Assembly (NCBI GenBank): GCA_947561715.1
Contig: OX387203.1
Location: 7,068,001 to 7,132,000 of the forward strand
DNA from: Ascidia mentula
Taxonomy: Eukaryota > Chordata > Ascidiacea > Phlebobranchia > Ascidiidae
Direction of reading: 5' to 3'
DNA: 64,000 bases
Below, piece by piece: positions 13,299-25,368 of the stretch (position 1 is its first letter; the number at the start of each line of letters is the position of its first letter). The notes beneath the pieces are model-generated. The model did no database searches. It saw only the letters and a list, made by a program, of their open reading frames with translations, and had not been told where the DNA came from. Position numbers and translations under genes: made by a program.

Positions 13299-13925
13299 GA
13301 ATGTGACGTAAAGTTCCACATTCTGTTTCGATAGAAGGGGCGAATGTGACGTAAAGTTCCACATTCTGTTTCGATAGAAGGGGTGAATGTGACGTAAAGT
13401 TCCACATTCTATTTCGATAAAAGAGGTGAATGTGACGTAAAGTTCCACATTCTGTATCGATAGAAGGGGTGAATGTGACGTAAAGTTCCACATTCTGTAT
13501 CGAGAGAAAGGATGAATGTGACGTAAAGTTCCACATTCTATGGAAGGGGTGAATGTGACGTAAAGTTCCACATTCTATTTCGATAGAAGGGGTGAATGTG
13601 ACGTAAAGTTCCACATTCTGTATCGATAGAAGGGGTGAATGTGACGTAAAGTTCCACATTCTGTTTCGATAGAAGGGGTGAATGTGACGTAAAGTTCCAC
13701 ATTCTGTTTCGATAGAAGGGGTGAATGTGACGTAAAGTTCCACATTCTGTTTCGATAGAAGGGGTGAATGTGACGTAAAGTTCCACATTCTGTTTCGATA
13801 GAAGGATGAATGTGACGTAAAGTTCCACATTCTGTTTCCATAGAAGGGGTGAATGTGACGTAAAGTTCCACATTCTGTTTCGATAGAAAGGGTGAATGTG
13901 ACGTAAAGTTCCACATTCTGTTACG
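13299..13925. repeat. 43-bp minisatellite, 15 units, each with a hairpin and a TGACGTAA site
   Basis: Fifteen tandem units have a regular 43-bp spacing, with one unit shortened to 37 bp and one to 41 bp. Each unit contains GAATGTG and its inverted match CACATTC about 11 bases apart, so each can form a 7-bp-stem hairpin. Each also holds TGACGTAA, a bZIP (CREB/ATF-like) core. The minus strand of the unit has no stop in any frame, which explains the long overlapping open frames of up to 223 codons; I treat those as artefacts. Confidence 0.9.
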
Positions 13926-14291
13926 ATTATTGGGTTAAACTTTTCTAATAATTTGGTCACTAAGTTGCATTAAGTTTTTGTTGTTTAATTATTGGTAGTA
14001 TAGTATTGTATAAACAGTGTTTACTTTGTGTATTTTTGCTGATAACGACGAATACGTGCTTAACGTGTGGCTTCACCTCTTTCCAGCCAAACTACAGTCG
14101 TAACTTTGGTTACGACTTAGTTTTTGGTTGGATTTCATGGTGTCTGTTTCACTTGCTGTGTGATTACTTCTGCTCGTACGAGTGGGCAAAACTGCAGTAA
14201 GACAGCATGCAGATTTTGGGCAGAGCAGTAAAAAGACAGGGCAGGTTTTTGGGGGTCGCCTTCGCCAAGCAAACTATCAAGGTTGTAGGCC

Positions 14292-14360
14292 TATCAGAGA
14301 TAGACAGGCTGTTGAGATTTTGCACGAGGCTGTTAAGATTTTGCACGAGGCTGTTGAGGT
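14292..14360. repeat. Short tandem repeat (~24 bp)
   Basis: About two and a half copies of a GAGGCTGTTGAGATTTTGCAC-like unit lie end to end. Confidence 0.6.
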
Positions 14361-14513
14361 TGATCTGAATCTGCCGAGTCAAAGGCAGGCAGGTTGTGAA
14401 TTTATGTAAAAAATGCGTAGATGCGGTGCGTTAAATAGCTAGATATCCTTTTGATGAATCAAGGCCTTGTATTTTTACGAACGTAAAATAACCATATTGT
14501 TTTTATGTTTCAG

Positions 14514-15133
14514 ATCAGCAAGAAAAAACAAGGAACACGGTAGTTTGGTTTTATTAACATTCTAACTCTTATGTTTATTTTTCAGGTTATAAACGAAATT
14601 TCACTGGAGCCTTACTTTATTATAGAGGAGGTAAATATTACAAGAAATGATGGCTTTTTTTTCACATTAAACTTAGCGTTATCTTCTACAGGTGAAATTT
14701 CCAAAAACGTTATTTTGTTTTAAAACATGCGCGATCTTCTGTGGAGGTGAGTAATAGTTGTTTAAAATTTTTGTGTACTGTATCTGTACATTTGTTGTTG
14801 TTTGCAGTAATCGTTGTGTGTGTACATTGTACGGGATGTCACCGGAACTTGCCTGATTAATTTAAGAGGTAAGATTTTAACATTGTTCTGTCTATGCATT
14901 CAATATCTCTTGATTGCCATATGCAACTGAACTATGTGAATGTTTGTCATTTATTTTCTCTGACATCCGATTACTGTTGTGCAGGTGACATTTCGATGAA
15001 CAAATGTTCAGTGAATCTGCACAATTATGATATTTAAGGGGTAAGTGAACGTAGCTAATATGTTCTTAGTGACCAGAGAACTTTTCTTACTAATTATTTT
15101 ACTTGTTTTTCAGGTAACACGTGTTGTATTGGA
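14514..15133 (+). ncRNA. Possible non-coding transcript of six mini-exons
   Basis: Six very short segments are each preceded by CAG and a pyrimidine-rich tract and followed by GTAA, GTGAG or GTAG donors: 14514-14539, 14586-14630, 14692-14746, 14808-14868, 14984-15040 and 15114-15133 (20-61 nt). They are separated by gaps of 46-115 nt. Stops occur in several segments in every joining I tried, so a coding role is unlikely. Such a dense series of well-formed acceptor-donor pairs is unusual, but no expression evidence is available. It could equally be a decayed gene. Confidence 0.3.
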
Positions 15134-15140
15134 GTAAGTA

Positions 15141-15310
15141 CATCCCACTTATAGGCAAGTAATACTTCCCTGCAAGTGGGTCAGTGTCTTTTTCTCGGTT
15201 GGTTGTGGTTCTGTGCCAACCGGGGGTTTCTCTGCTGACTCATGAGAAACCCACTGCGTGAGTTGGCACCTTGACGTTGGTGCAGTGGCTTAATTCACAA
15301 CTAAGACCAA
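15141..15310 (+). other. Cluster of strong hairpins
   Basis: Consecutive inverted repeats are found. CCCACTT pairs with AAGTGGG around a 23-nt loop. GGTTGG pairs with CCAACC. GGGTTTCTC pairs perfectly with GAGAAACCC. CACT..GCACC pairs with GGTGCAGTG across a bulge. The loop of the first contains ATACTTCCCTG, one base from the U1 snRNA 5' end. No Sm site or overall U1 fold is evident, so I call it only a structured segment. Confidence 0.35.
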
Positions 15311-15754
15311 CTCGCAGAACTCAGCTGAGTTTACAGCAACAATGTTTTCTCTCGATTTGATTCGTGGAAAATTATTATTTTTACCGAGTAAAGGTCTGTC
15401 GGTGACTGGCATGGAATTGCCCGAACCTGCCGAAATATCCTGATCCTGCCAGATAAGCACAAATATTGACGTAAGCCAGCTTGTAGAGAATCGTAAAAAG
15501 CCATGCCATTGTGGTACTTTTACCTGGTCTGGGAGTTATCTCTATTTCCTGGTAACTGTCCTTCGAGCTAGGGGGTTTAGATTAAAGCAACCTTTTTTAA
15601 TATGTGCTAGGGTGGCACTTTCCCGCTTATTCCATATAAAATGCTCGCCACCATCAAACCGGACAAGAAATTTGTATATGTTCCTACGGTGACTAATGCT
15701 GTTTTTGGATTAGAAGTTAAATATACATTAAAACTGAAACTTTTTTGAAAAGCG

Positions 15755-16435
15755 GAATTTCAGCGTAAAGCAGAACTGCCTGAACATTACGATTACGTCA
15801 AATATACTGAAGTGATTGCTGACGTTGGGACGCATTACTACTCGAGTGGAGTGGTTGGAGGCGCATATGAATATATTTACAAATATAATAGTTCAGATCT
15901 TGCAATATCAGGTAGGTAGCTTTTAAGTAGCCATAAAATCAAGTTGTACATTGCATTATTCACGCGACATATTTTCCAATGTAGGTTTAAGCGCAGATGA
16001 GCAAATGGAATGTTAAAGTTTGAGACTAAAATACAAAATCACTGGAAGTGATGGTGATATGAAGCATTGTGCAACCAACGCATTATCCAGGGGAAACGAC
16101 GGAAAGAACACGTTTTAAGCGTCCAGTAATGCAGATTAAACTTTAAACCTAATCTTATTTATAAAGGAACATTCATCAGTGCTGCAAGTGAAGTCATATC
16201 AATAGTAAAAGAGGGTTCTTCGGCGTTGGCTGCAAAAAAAAGAGTTTTTCGAATCAACAAATGCCCAACAAATCTGACTATGGTGCTTGGGTTCAGTTAG
16301 TGCCTGACTAACCCAAAGTCATTGATTTCAAAAGAAACCAAAGAACGGGTCAGCTGTGGTTGTAAATGAAGGCAAAGCATACAAGTGCATTTGTGCATCT
16401 GGATATACTAGGACCTCTTGCATGATACGACGCTG
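15755..16435 (+). pseudogene. Degenerate C6-like MACPF gene remnant
   Basis: Three pieces match, in order, the later exons of the two C6-like genes downstream. The first (about 15755-15911) holds the MACPF signature region GTHYYSSGVVGG and ends at a GTAGGT donor. The second (about 15986-16113) corresponds to the next exon but has a premature TAA near 16012. The third (about 16167-16430) begins GTFISAASEVISIVKEGSS, like the exon carrying GSFINSASRVISIVKGGS, then breaks down and runs into an EGF-like scrap (YKCICASGYTRTSC). The upstream exons are missing. It is an old, inactive copy of the family and shows that the cluster once held at least three members. Confidence 0.75.
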
Positions 16436-16730
16436 AATACGAGTCGGATGTGGAATTTTGACATCACTGCTTTTTGCTTGCTTTTGTACATGCTTTTGTA
16501 TTTATATGCTTGAACTTATAGGCTACCAACCAATGAAATATTTTCGAAATCGTTTAATAATGTAATAAACACCTTAAACAAAGACATACAGGTCTACAGT
16601 AATTACCGCACCGGGAAAGCACTAAGGTTCTTTGAAACAATGGCAAAAAAAATAATGAAAGAGTTTGAATGTGTTTTGCGGCTGGACAGTAAAATCCCAT
16701 TAGCTAATTGAAACGTGGTTGGGCTGCTTT

Positions 16731-16813
16731 AGTTGGGAGAAGCAACCCGATTTGTAAGCGCCGTCTCGTCTTACAACGGACGTCCAATTCGCCTCGAGAT
16801 TTTAGTTTTGCTT
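16731..16813 (+). promoter_or_regulatory. Upstream block conserved between the two C6-like genes (copy 1)
   Basis: This roughly 85-bp block closely matches 28151-28241 and ends in TTTAGTTTTGCT in both. It contains the inverted pair TTGTAAG...CTTACAA. It lies about 360 bp upstream of the copy 1 start codon and 240 bp upstream of the copy 2 start codon. Retention in an otherwise diverged flank suggests a promoter element or 5' exon, but function is inferred only. Confidence 0.4.
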
Positions 16814-19515
16814 CTCACATGGAAAGTACCGTTTTTTTTTAAGTGAGCGGATAAAGTACTGTGTTCTTTTGATGTAGCTTAAAATGTGAAAGTAAGGTAG
16901 CTGTGTTTTGTACTTGCGTTCGAGGTATTTGACAAAATATTTTTACCAAGTGAGAAAGCTACCGGTATGGGCACAAACTGGTAATAGGAAATGCATATGG
17001 TTTAGGTGAAGAATGTGAAGGCAGGCAACCTTAACATTATTTTGGCATCTAATGTCACAGTTCTTGTGGGTCTTAATAGTCTTGTGATCGAACGTTACGT
17101 CAGACAATTGTGATTACTTTTTATTGCAGGATTTTGAAAAAAACACCAACTGCGCAAAATTTGAAACCAGGACTGCATGATGTTGCCCAGTGTTTGCACA
17201 TGTTTGTTGTATGTCATTATGTTGGCGGCAAGATGCCATACCTGCAGACACTCTGTCGACTGTCAAGTGAGTTACACAGTGCTATATATATCGTATTACA
17301 TCAGCTATTTGGACAGGCGATGCTGGTGCCCGTAAGGATTTTGTGCCCAAACCTTAAAGTGATTCCGGTGCTGACATCGGCATTATTTCCATTCGGCACC
17401 AAAAAGTTGTGCAACATACGATAAAATCCCTGATACATTTGTTTGCAAATGTGAAGTCCACTACGACATATTTGCCATCTTCCTTATATATATAATGCAT
17501 GGAAAGTAGGAGCCGTGCGGAAACATATACACTCAATTTGACTACCGCACTTTGCTATTAGCTGGGACCTTGGGGAGACTGGACGCAGTGCAGTAAAACA
17601 TGTGGCGGGGGTCAACAACACCGCACGAGATCTGTGACGACACAGCAGTCAGGGTCCGGAAGGAAATGTTCCAGCACAAAGGATTCCAGAGATTGTAACA
17701 AATTTCCCTGCCCTGTTGACTGCGTGTGGGGTTCGTGGAGTTCTTGGGGCGAATGTACTGGAATCGGTCGCAACACGATGGTACGAGGGCAGAAAATAAA
17801 CTAATTATTTCTGAATGTTCACAAACAGAAAACACTTTATGCTTCGATGGACTTCTTTGTTAACGAAACAAATAATATAGAGTAATACTCGCGGTAACAC
17901 TAACTCTTAGTAGCCAAGAATGACGCTTGTATCTACAACACACGTTTATTCAGAGTCGAGTGAGGAACGTTAAGTCTCCGGCTAAGTTTAATGGGTTGGA
18001 GTGTTTGGGGTTGAACACTAATTCAAAGAGATGTGAACCAGAATATGTGAAACCGAATGCTACCGCATGTCCGAAGGACCACATTACGTGTGACGAAGGT
18101 CTGTAAAATTATTGTATTGGATGCTTAAGAAACTGCATGTATTGTTCGTAACAGAAAAAAATTCATTACTTAGTAGCCCGGAGGCTTATTATTAATGTGA
18201 GCTCGTGTTTTGCGCTTTTGTTCGCTTTTCATGGTCTGGCACTGTTTGGTGCATATGATGAAATGTAATAAATCAATCTTTCCTATGAAGTGAGAACATC
18301 CCAGAATAGACTATTTGCGCTTAGTGACAAGAATTTTAGTTCTCCTTTCTCAATTGGGATAAATATAAATACAACGTAATTAGGGGCAACAAAAGTATTA
18401 ATTACGGGTCACACCTAAAGCAATGACAAAATGTCTAGTTATGATTTCATTCAGGTGAAACCTTGTACCCTTTATTGTGAAAAGAATTTGTTCCGTTACA
18501 ACTAGATTTTTTTATGCGAAAAAGAGCCATAATAATCAATGAGAGCTGCAGACAGGGTGTATACACGCACTGTTTCGACCTGTAAGATCTCATCAGTGCA
18601 GCTGTTGATGTGGCACTGTGCTAGCTGGTAGACTAGCAGGCACACAGATTTCCACTTTCTGGTACCTTTCGGTCAATCGTCGATATGTTGGGTACCAAAC
18701 TAGATTTTTTTGTTACAGGATGGACCTGCATTAAACATTCACAACTCTGCAATGGTGATCACGACTGCAATGACAATTCGGATGAACTCAACTGCACCGT
18801 GATTTACTGGCCTTGCACCAAAAACGAAAACCATGAACAAGATCCAGGCATCGAGGCTGCAGAAAGCGGGTATATGATATAGGAGTAAATTTCCCGAACA
18901 AAACGTTTTTAGAACTTGAATGGAAAAAAAAATTTTATTCCAGACAAAGAGAACCAGGAAAAGTTTTAACTTATTGTATTAAAAAAGGCAATACTTTTGT
19001 GAAGAAAGTGACGAGAGCAAAGGCACCACAAATGTTGTTTCATATTGGAAATTTATTTAATTTATTAGACTTAGAGTATAAAAATTTGAGTGAAGTTCAT
19101 TATGTTCCGTATTGATTCGTTTAACCATGTTGACATTTAGTTAACAGCACATAACTTAGAAGTGTAGCAATACGCAGCGGGTTACAATTAGAATACATAT
19201 ATATAGATTCGACATTCTGGAAAACAAACCAAGTGGAAGAATTCTGAACAACCAGTGGTTTAATGGAGAATGTATATCGCAAGAAGAACGCGATACCAAC
19301 AAGAGGTTTAGATTGCCAGCAAACATAGAAAAATATCAATTTGAGGTGAATAAAAACCATCGCCTTATAACATAATTGATTGCACGTCTTGGCAATCTAA
19401 TGACAATCAATGTAAGACGAAATGTTGGGTTACTAAGACTGTGGTCTTGGAGGAAGCGAATTGGCCGATATTGGATGTATTAGACAAATTATTAAATAAA
19501 TCCAATCTAAAATCT

Positions 19516-19741
19516 ATAATAATGTATTAAAATCCAAACACAGCGATCTTCAAACAGCTCAGATCGATTTATTTAGAGAAAAATATATTTCGCCTAAAAA
19601 CGGCATCATCAGTTTCTCCATTTACCAATTGGTAAATGGAGAAACTGATGATGCCGTTTTTAGGCGAAATATATTTTTCTCTAAATAAATCGATCTGAGC
19701 TGTTTGAAGATCGCTGTGTTTGGATTTTAATACATTATTAT
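19516..19741. repeat. Perfect 226-bp palindrome in an intron
   Basis: Two 113-bp arms are exact reverse complements with no spacer. The centre lies between 19628 and 19629, inside CCAATTGG. It sits in the intron between MACPF exons 5 and 6 of C6-like copy 1. The symmetry breaks at 19515 and 19742. There is no obvious coding content. It could be a foldback element, a replication-born inverted duplication, or an assembly artefact. Confidence 0.9.
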
Positions 19742-22030
19742 TGATACGGTGTGCGATCGACAGCCTGCCAGGGGCCTTTGGTTTTTTTGGATCCAGATTT
19801 GATTTACTAATCACATTGAATCTAAAATCTAGTGAGCATTTTGTTTTAAATTGTAACTTCTGGTGACACTTAACTTGTCAAAGAATAAATAAAGTATTGA
19901 TTAAAATTCATTTTTTATAGTTTGGAGTTGAAACAGGCTTTGAGTCGAGCTCACACGAGAGTGCGCACGACTTCTTGGAAAACGAGAAGAAATCTACGAC
20001 CCGAAAATTCGACGCAAGTTTTTCTGGTCTATGTGAGTTAAAATCAACAAAAGCACAACGAAATGTATCACTATATCTTACATGATGGAGCATTGGTCTC
20101 TAAATAGCTACTTCTATACGATAAAAATTGCATCATCATTTGCTTAAATTTGGATAATGACTTCTACATTACTTTTACATTCCCTTTAGTTCCTAGTATT
20201 TAAGTTTGTTCGAAGCTGCTAAACTGCTTGTTTTTGCAGATGATGGCTTTACTTTGGGTATCAAAAGTTCCTATAGTTCTAATGAAAATCACAACGTAAT
20301 AATTAAAGAAAGCAGAAAGGCAGACTCCAAGTACTTCAGGATAAAAAACAGCATTCACATTGCTTCGTTCAAGTAACGACTTTTGAGTGTTGTGGTTACT
20401 TTTCAGTTTCCCATTTCATTTTATTGCGTAATTCAGATTAAGACACCTATAGCAAAATGTTTCAAACATTAAAACCTTTTCCACCCACTGTTGGCAGAGA
20501 TAAAAGCAGCGACCACATTGCACTGTGTGGACGCCACTACAACGTTTAATTGTAAATGACACACGTGATTTAACACATTCCTCTCTAGCCTCGTTTGTAT
20601 CTATCATCCATATATACCATGATATTTATCACATACTTATTTACAGAACTGTGCGGGACGACCTTGCAGTATCCAACGTATTCAAACAGCGCGAAGCTTC
20701 CTTACCTTTGCATTATGACTACGAAAAATACGCCGAATTCATTTCCGACTTTGGTACGCATTACTACTCAAGCGGAGTGATTGGCGGTCAATATGAACAC
20801 ACATTTATTTTCCGCAGATCAGAACTCACCGAGTCAAGTAAATTCCTTTATGCAAATGAATAATTGATATGCCATAACACACAGACCATTGATTTTTGTT
20901 TAATCACAGAATTGACTGAGGAGGATCAAAAAAGCTGCTTGGAGTTTGAGATTTCCTTGAAATTCGATAGGGCTAAGAAGTTGAAAAACGCTTCAGGTGA
21001 TGGAAACGTTAGCTACAGCCAATGTTTAGAAAACAGCTTATCCAAGAAAAACGGAGGTAAATGCATTTTAATACGTGATGTAGCATGTAGATATGGATTG
21101 GTCAATTCGACTGACAATGCTGCAACACACTCTCCATACCCAAAAGTCTTACCAGTATATTTACCCCAAAAGAATACCAAAACAAAATTGTGATGGATTG
21201 CGACAGGCCGCACCGGAGATCTGGTGGCTATTAAGCAAACCCAGCATGAAACCAAAAACTTGTCCACAAAACGTTAGATAGCAGAAGATGTTTACTTCTG
21301 TTGCGTGCGGGAATTAGATTCTGTACGAGACATTGCGACAATATACATCAATTTAAAAAACGAGGAACGATGCTGCTTTAGCAGGTTGAGGTTAACTTTA
21401 GGCACAATTTACGGATTAAAACATTGACAATTGGGCCTTCCTATTGCTGCAATCTCAAACAATCAAATCCATATCACCATTTTCCTAACAACCAATATAT
21501 ATATTTCGGCTACCGATTTGTAATGACTTAAGGAATTTTTTTCTAGGAAGTTTCGTAAATTCAGCTTCTCGTGTCATTTCTGTTGTGAAAGGAGGCTCAA
21601 TTACAACTGCAGGAAAGTTAAGTTTCTCTGATAAACAATCACCAGCAGAGGGCGATTTTGATGCATGGGTTGCCTCAGTGACACACTTCCCGGAGATTAT
21701 AGATTTTAAGGTAAGTGGATGTCTATTAATTCTGCTCAAATGGGTAAGTTTACCCGGTAAGTCTTTTGAAATAATTGCCCTACTGAGTAGCTAATTTGGA
21801 CTCATTACATTTGTAGGAATTCAACAGGTACAGTAAGCAAATCTAACATACTCCGTTTAGTCACGTTATTTACTGATTTACTATTGTTTCATTAAAAGAA
21901 CCACAATCATTAATTTGTTTACAGTTGGCTCCTATTTCCAACGTCTTTGTGTCAGCCAATAAACGGGAAAATATGGAGCGGGCTTTGGCCGAATACTTCG
22001 GGCGTTTCGATCCTGACAAATGTTCAGGTG

Positions 22031-22672
22031 TGTAAATAACTCGAAGTGTTTCTGAGATATTTAACAGTGTCTCGATGGCCTGAGCGGTTATTGAGTCTCT
22101 TCGATTGTTAAATCTGCTTCTGCCTCGTTCTCACCAGCAAACAGCTGATTCCAAATAAACAGTTTATTATCAGGCTATGGGAATAAATCCCAAGCCGGCG
22201 AATAGCTTGTAGAGTCTCAGTAATATTAGCAGTGTAACAGTAATACGATATAACAAGTAGAATCGAATGGAATCAAATAGAATCAAGTAGAATCAAATAG
22301 AATAGAATGAATTTTCCGGTATAAACTGAGCTCCTTAACGCTCTCCATTATGAGAGCTGATTGGTCAATAATGTCACGTGATATCATGAGTAATATATTG
22401 CAGGAACATAAAATACAGTACACATCAATATTATCTGTGGGAGCGGATATAGATGATTCACGCGTGCTGTACTAGCAGTCGCTTGTTCACACATTCTGTT
22501 GCACACTAGCTGAAGGAGTTGATCCTCCTTGTATTATTTTACTCGAGAACATTTGATGAATTTATCATATGGGCCGCAGTATGGGATTGTGCAAGCGCTG
22601 GCCTCTGTGACGTATGTTACACACGAAAAACATTACGCAATACAAACACTGGTTTCTGTGACGTATGTTACA
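22031..22672 (-). repeat. LTR (downstream/3' LTR in element orientation)
   Basis: This LTR is 642 bp long, starts TGTAAATAAC and ends TATGTTACA on the + strand. By eye it is identical to 26346-26987. It contains a short AGAATCRA-type tandem stretch near 22259-22312 and a TCACGTGA palindrome near 22374. Confidence 0.9.
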
Positions 22673-22690
22673 AGTACTTCCCCCCAGATT
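22673..22690 (-). other. Polypurine tract of the retrotransposon
   Basis: On the minus strand a GGGGGGAAG run lies four bases from the LTR. This is the expected position for priming plus-strand DNA synthesis and confirms the element's orientation. Confidence 0.6.
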
Positions 22691-22947
22691 TGCAGGTGAT
22701 GAATATAACATCAGCTGTGGGCGATTAAAAAGGTTGTTAATGCGATTGAACGAGTAAATTGCAAATGGTGGGTGCGAAAAAAAATGATATAATACACAAA
22801 TTTGGTATGTTATAGAGAAATCTCGGTTATAATGATGCACAAGGAAAAGTCACAACAAATGTGCAATGACATGGGAATACACAAAGGGTCATTACCATGT
22901 CGTGGGGTGATAACAATGCGAGAAGATTTATGGATAGGGCCATGCGC

Positions 22948-24386
22948 CTATGCAGTGGGAGGTGCGGCTGGTTCTTGCTGGGCACTTACATTTTGTAAAT
23001 CAGGGTACAATTCATGCAAGGGATTATTTTCAGCCTCGTTTTGTACTGCTGCTTCAGGTTCGTTACCTGGTGCATTCCTATTAAAGGGATTTAAGTTTGT
23101 CCGAGCCCGTGCTATATAATGAGCAATAGTTGGTCTTACACGTGGGTATAGGCGTAGCCAGACATGCTTAATTGCAAAGCCTGTTAATATGACACCCCAA
23201 ATTAAGGATAGAATGACTAAAATAGCCAAAATACTGCTCCAAAATGGGTCTGTTATAGAGGAGAGTGTCATTAATAACGTTTGTTTAAGTACTGAATGGA
23301 TGCTGCTTGAAGATGCGCAAGTTTGCCACATCCGACGTTTTGGAGAAGTCCTTTTGCCTCCAAAATACGAGTCTAAGCGTTCATTCTGCCGTTTGGTCTG
23401 TGCCAGTGACGCAAGAATTGAGTCTAGATCCCTCAGCGGGTAATGAGGGGTTCCTACAGGGACATTCTATAGAATGTTGGAAGCTTCGATAAAGTTATCT
23501 TACTTAATCGACTTCATTATAGGAAGCAATTGCTGGGACATTGTGCAATTAATCAACCGAAAGATTTTTCCTTGTATTTTCAAGTGAAAAATCCTATTAG
23601 GTTGGTAGTGCTCTACAAACTGTACCTTTGAGTGTAATTCTCTGTTAGAATACAGCTGCCACTTGGTTTGCTTCGATTTAGCGGGCCCTGCTAATTCGGT
23701 AAACAATGGACGTGGCATACACATTAATGTATTGTAAAGAGCGTATACGTACATTTCGGTACGTGCAGCCTATCTCTGTGATAGTTTCTCCAGTAATGGC
23801 TGCTTTCTGTTGTCCCGTGAGTAATGATAAAGTAAGAGAGAGGTTAATGCGCGCGTTAGTTGCAAGTAGCAACGAGAGATAAGATTGCAGTTAACATTCT
23901 AGGTAAGATGCATCAGCATTCAGGTGTTGGAAACTTGATCGTAATTGATCATTCAAATCGTTTAGGTAAAAACCAATAGCAGTCGGCATTGCCTTAGCAG
24001 GCGGGCGTAAATAGTGCCTGATAATTGGGCTGGACAAAATCGCATGGAGTGGGATGTTTGCGCTCCAAAAAAGTAATAAGTGTTTGTAGTAATTATTTCT
24101 ACAGCGGGACATGATATGGCTGGAATTTCCTTTAAATTTCTATCAAGGCGGAAAACATTACCATGGCAATTTTTGGTCATATTGAGCAGGTGGCGATGGC
24201 AGGTTTCCGGGGGAATATCTCGTATTCCGCAACTTGTTGTGGCGAACAAATGCGCAAATTGAAATCAAGGTTAGTTGTGCCGGTGCACCAAAACATGGTT
24301 AATAATAGAATTATGTACAAGGAGGGATGTCTTGTTAATTGCCTTTCCATTGCAAGGGGGAGTGCATTTATTTGCCCGGGGACCAA
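22948..24386 (-). pseudogene. Envelope-glycoprotein-like remnant of the retrotransposon
   Basis: Minus-strand open pieces follow gag directly. The first piece (24177-24386) has a hydrophobic signal-peptide-like start. Middle pieces around 23500-24112 lie in different frames. The last (22948-23331) carries a long hydrophobic anchor followed by a basic, cytoplasmic-tail-like end. Several frameshifts and stops separate them, so no intact product is encoded. The order gag then env-like, with pol absent, points to a deletion-derived family. The env assignment rests on layout and hydrophobicity, not on a recognised signature. Confidence 0.45.
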
Positions 24387-25368
24387 AACGCGCGTGATAA
24401 AAACATAAGTCTGAGTTATAACGCTGTCTATTTGGGGGATATCCCGAAAATGGCTTGCGCGGCTGCTGTGACGTACTGTACTGCTGCGGCTGCGGCTGCT
24501 GAAACAGCTGATAAGAGCTTCCGGTCGCGCGTTGCGGTGCTGTATTACGTGGCTGAAATGCGTTACGCCTGAACGGTTGTGCTTGCCTGTTGTAAGATTG
24601 ATAATTTTGGCGATCTGAATAATGCGGTTTTTGCGTACCCTGTCCTGTCGCTGAAGATTGAAACGTAGTTACCAATTCCTGTAGTTGGCTTGTTAAACGT
24701 TGCATTTCGTTTGGCTGCGTGCGGTCGCTTGGCGCATTGGGGTTGGTATCTGAAATTCGATCTGCTAAAATTCCAATGTCTTCTAGCGAAGTATCAGGAT
24801 TTTGTGACTTAATCAAGATTTGAATTTCTGTCGGCATACGTTGCAGAAATTCGTTTAACACTAATTTTCGTGCTAACGGATTAGTATGCGGGTTTTCAGC
24901 ACAGGCGTTTGCCAAACGATTTAAATAAACACTTGGGAATTCGTTGGGGAGTTGGATAAGGTTGGAAATGTCCGTCTGCCAAATTTGGGCGCCCAATCCG
25001 GTAGCTTGCTTAATTATTGCCTTCTTAAGGGTAGTATACGGCGTATCAGTTACAGAGGCCTGCGAAATTAAAGTCTGGAACTGGGACGTTTGCTCTTTCG
25101 AAAAACTTTTCAACAAAAAATCAAATTTGTCAGAATCGGAGGTAATTGCCATTTTCTGAAATTGTCTGTCAGCATATTGGAAGTATTGCTTATGGCTTTG
25201 GGCATTGGGCCAAAATCTAGCGAGCTGGAAATTTTGTTTTACCATCGGCTGTAGTTGCGCTTCATTTGCGGCGTTATCGTGATTGTGCGCCGGGGGAAAT
25301 GACTGATTTGTTTCCGATGACACACTACGCGGCGAAACTATGGGAATTTCTGCTTCGCTTGTTGACAT
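24271..25368 (-). CDS. Retrotransposon Gag-like protein
   Basis: A 365-codon frame starts at ATG 25368; the open frame extends upstream to 25575 without another ATG. The middle has a helical capsid-like region (FWPNAQSHKQYFQYADRQF onward). A long Gln/Pro/Arg-rich segment follows. Near the C-terminus is CFYHARFGPRANKCTPPC, which fits the C-x2-H-x-RFG...C-x2-PC motif common in metazoan Ty3/gypsy Gag proteins, in place of a zinc knuckle. The product would package element RNA in particles. The frame is intact, so Gag may still be made. It is antisense to the C6-like gene it sits in. Confidence 0.8.
   Translation of the reverse strand: MSTSEAEIPIVSPRSVSSETNQSFPPAHNHDNAANEAQLQPMVKQNFQLARFWPNAQSHKQYFQYADRQFQKMAITSDSDKFDFLLKSFSKEQTSQFQTLISQASVTDTPYTTLKKAIIKQATGLGAQIWQTDISNLIQLPNEFPSVYLNRLANACAENPHTNPLARKLVLNEFLQRMPTEIQILIKSQNPDTSLEDIGILADRISDTNPNAPSDRTQPNEMQRLTSQLQELVTTFQSSATGQGTQKPHYSDRQNYQSYNRQAQPFRRNAFQPRNTAPQRATGSSYQLFQQPQPQQYSTSQQPRKPFSGYPPNRQRYNSDLCFYHARFGPRANKCTPPCNGKAINKTSLLVHNSIINHVLVHRHN

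Noticed and set aside
13243..13960. Long overlapping minus-strand open frames (up to 223 codons) rich in ELYVTFTPSIE repeats
   Set aside because: They are the 43-bp minisatellite read in each frame. The unit length is not a multiple of three and simply lacks stops.
15141..15310. U1 snRNA gene
   Set aside because: Only the ATACTTCCCTG stretch resembles U1. The stem order and Sm site do not fit, so it is listed only as a hairpin cluster.
17390..17480. EGF-like scrap (CATYDKIPDTFVCKCEVHYD) in intron 1 of C6-like copy 1
   Set aside because: It has no matching exon in copy 2, no clear acceptor and stops in neighbouring frames; perhaps a relic or chance.
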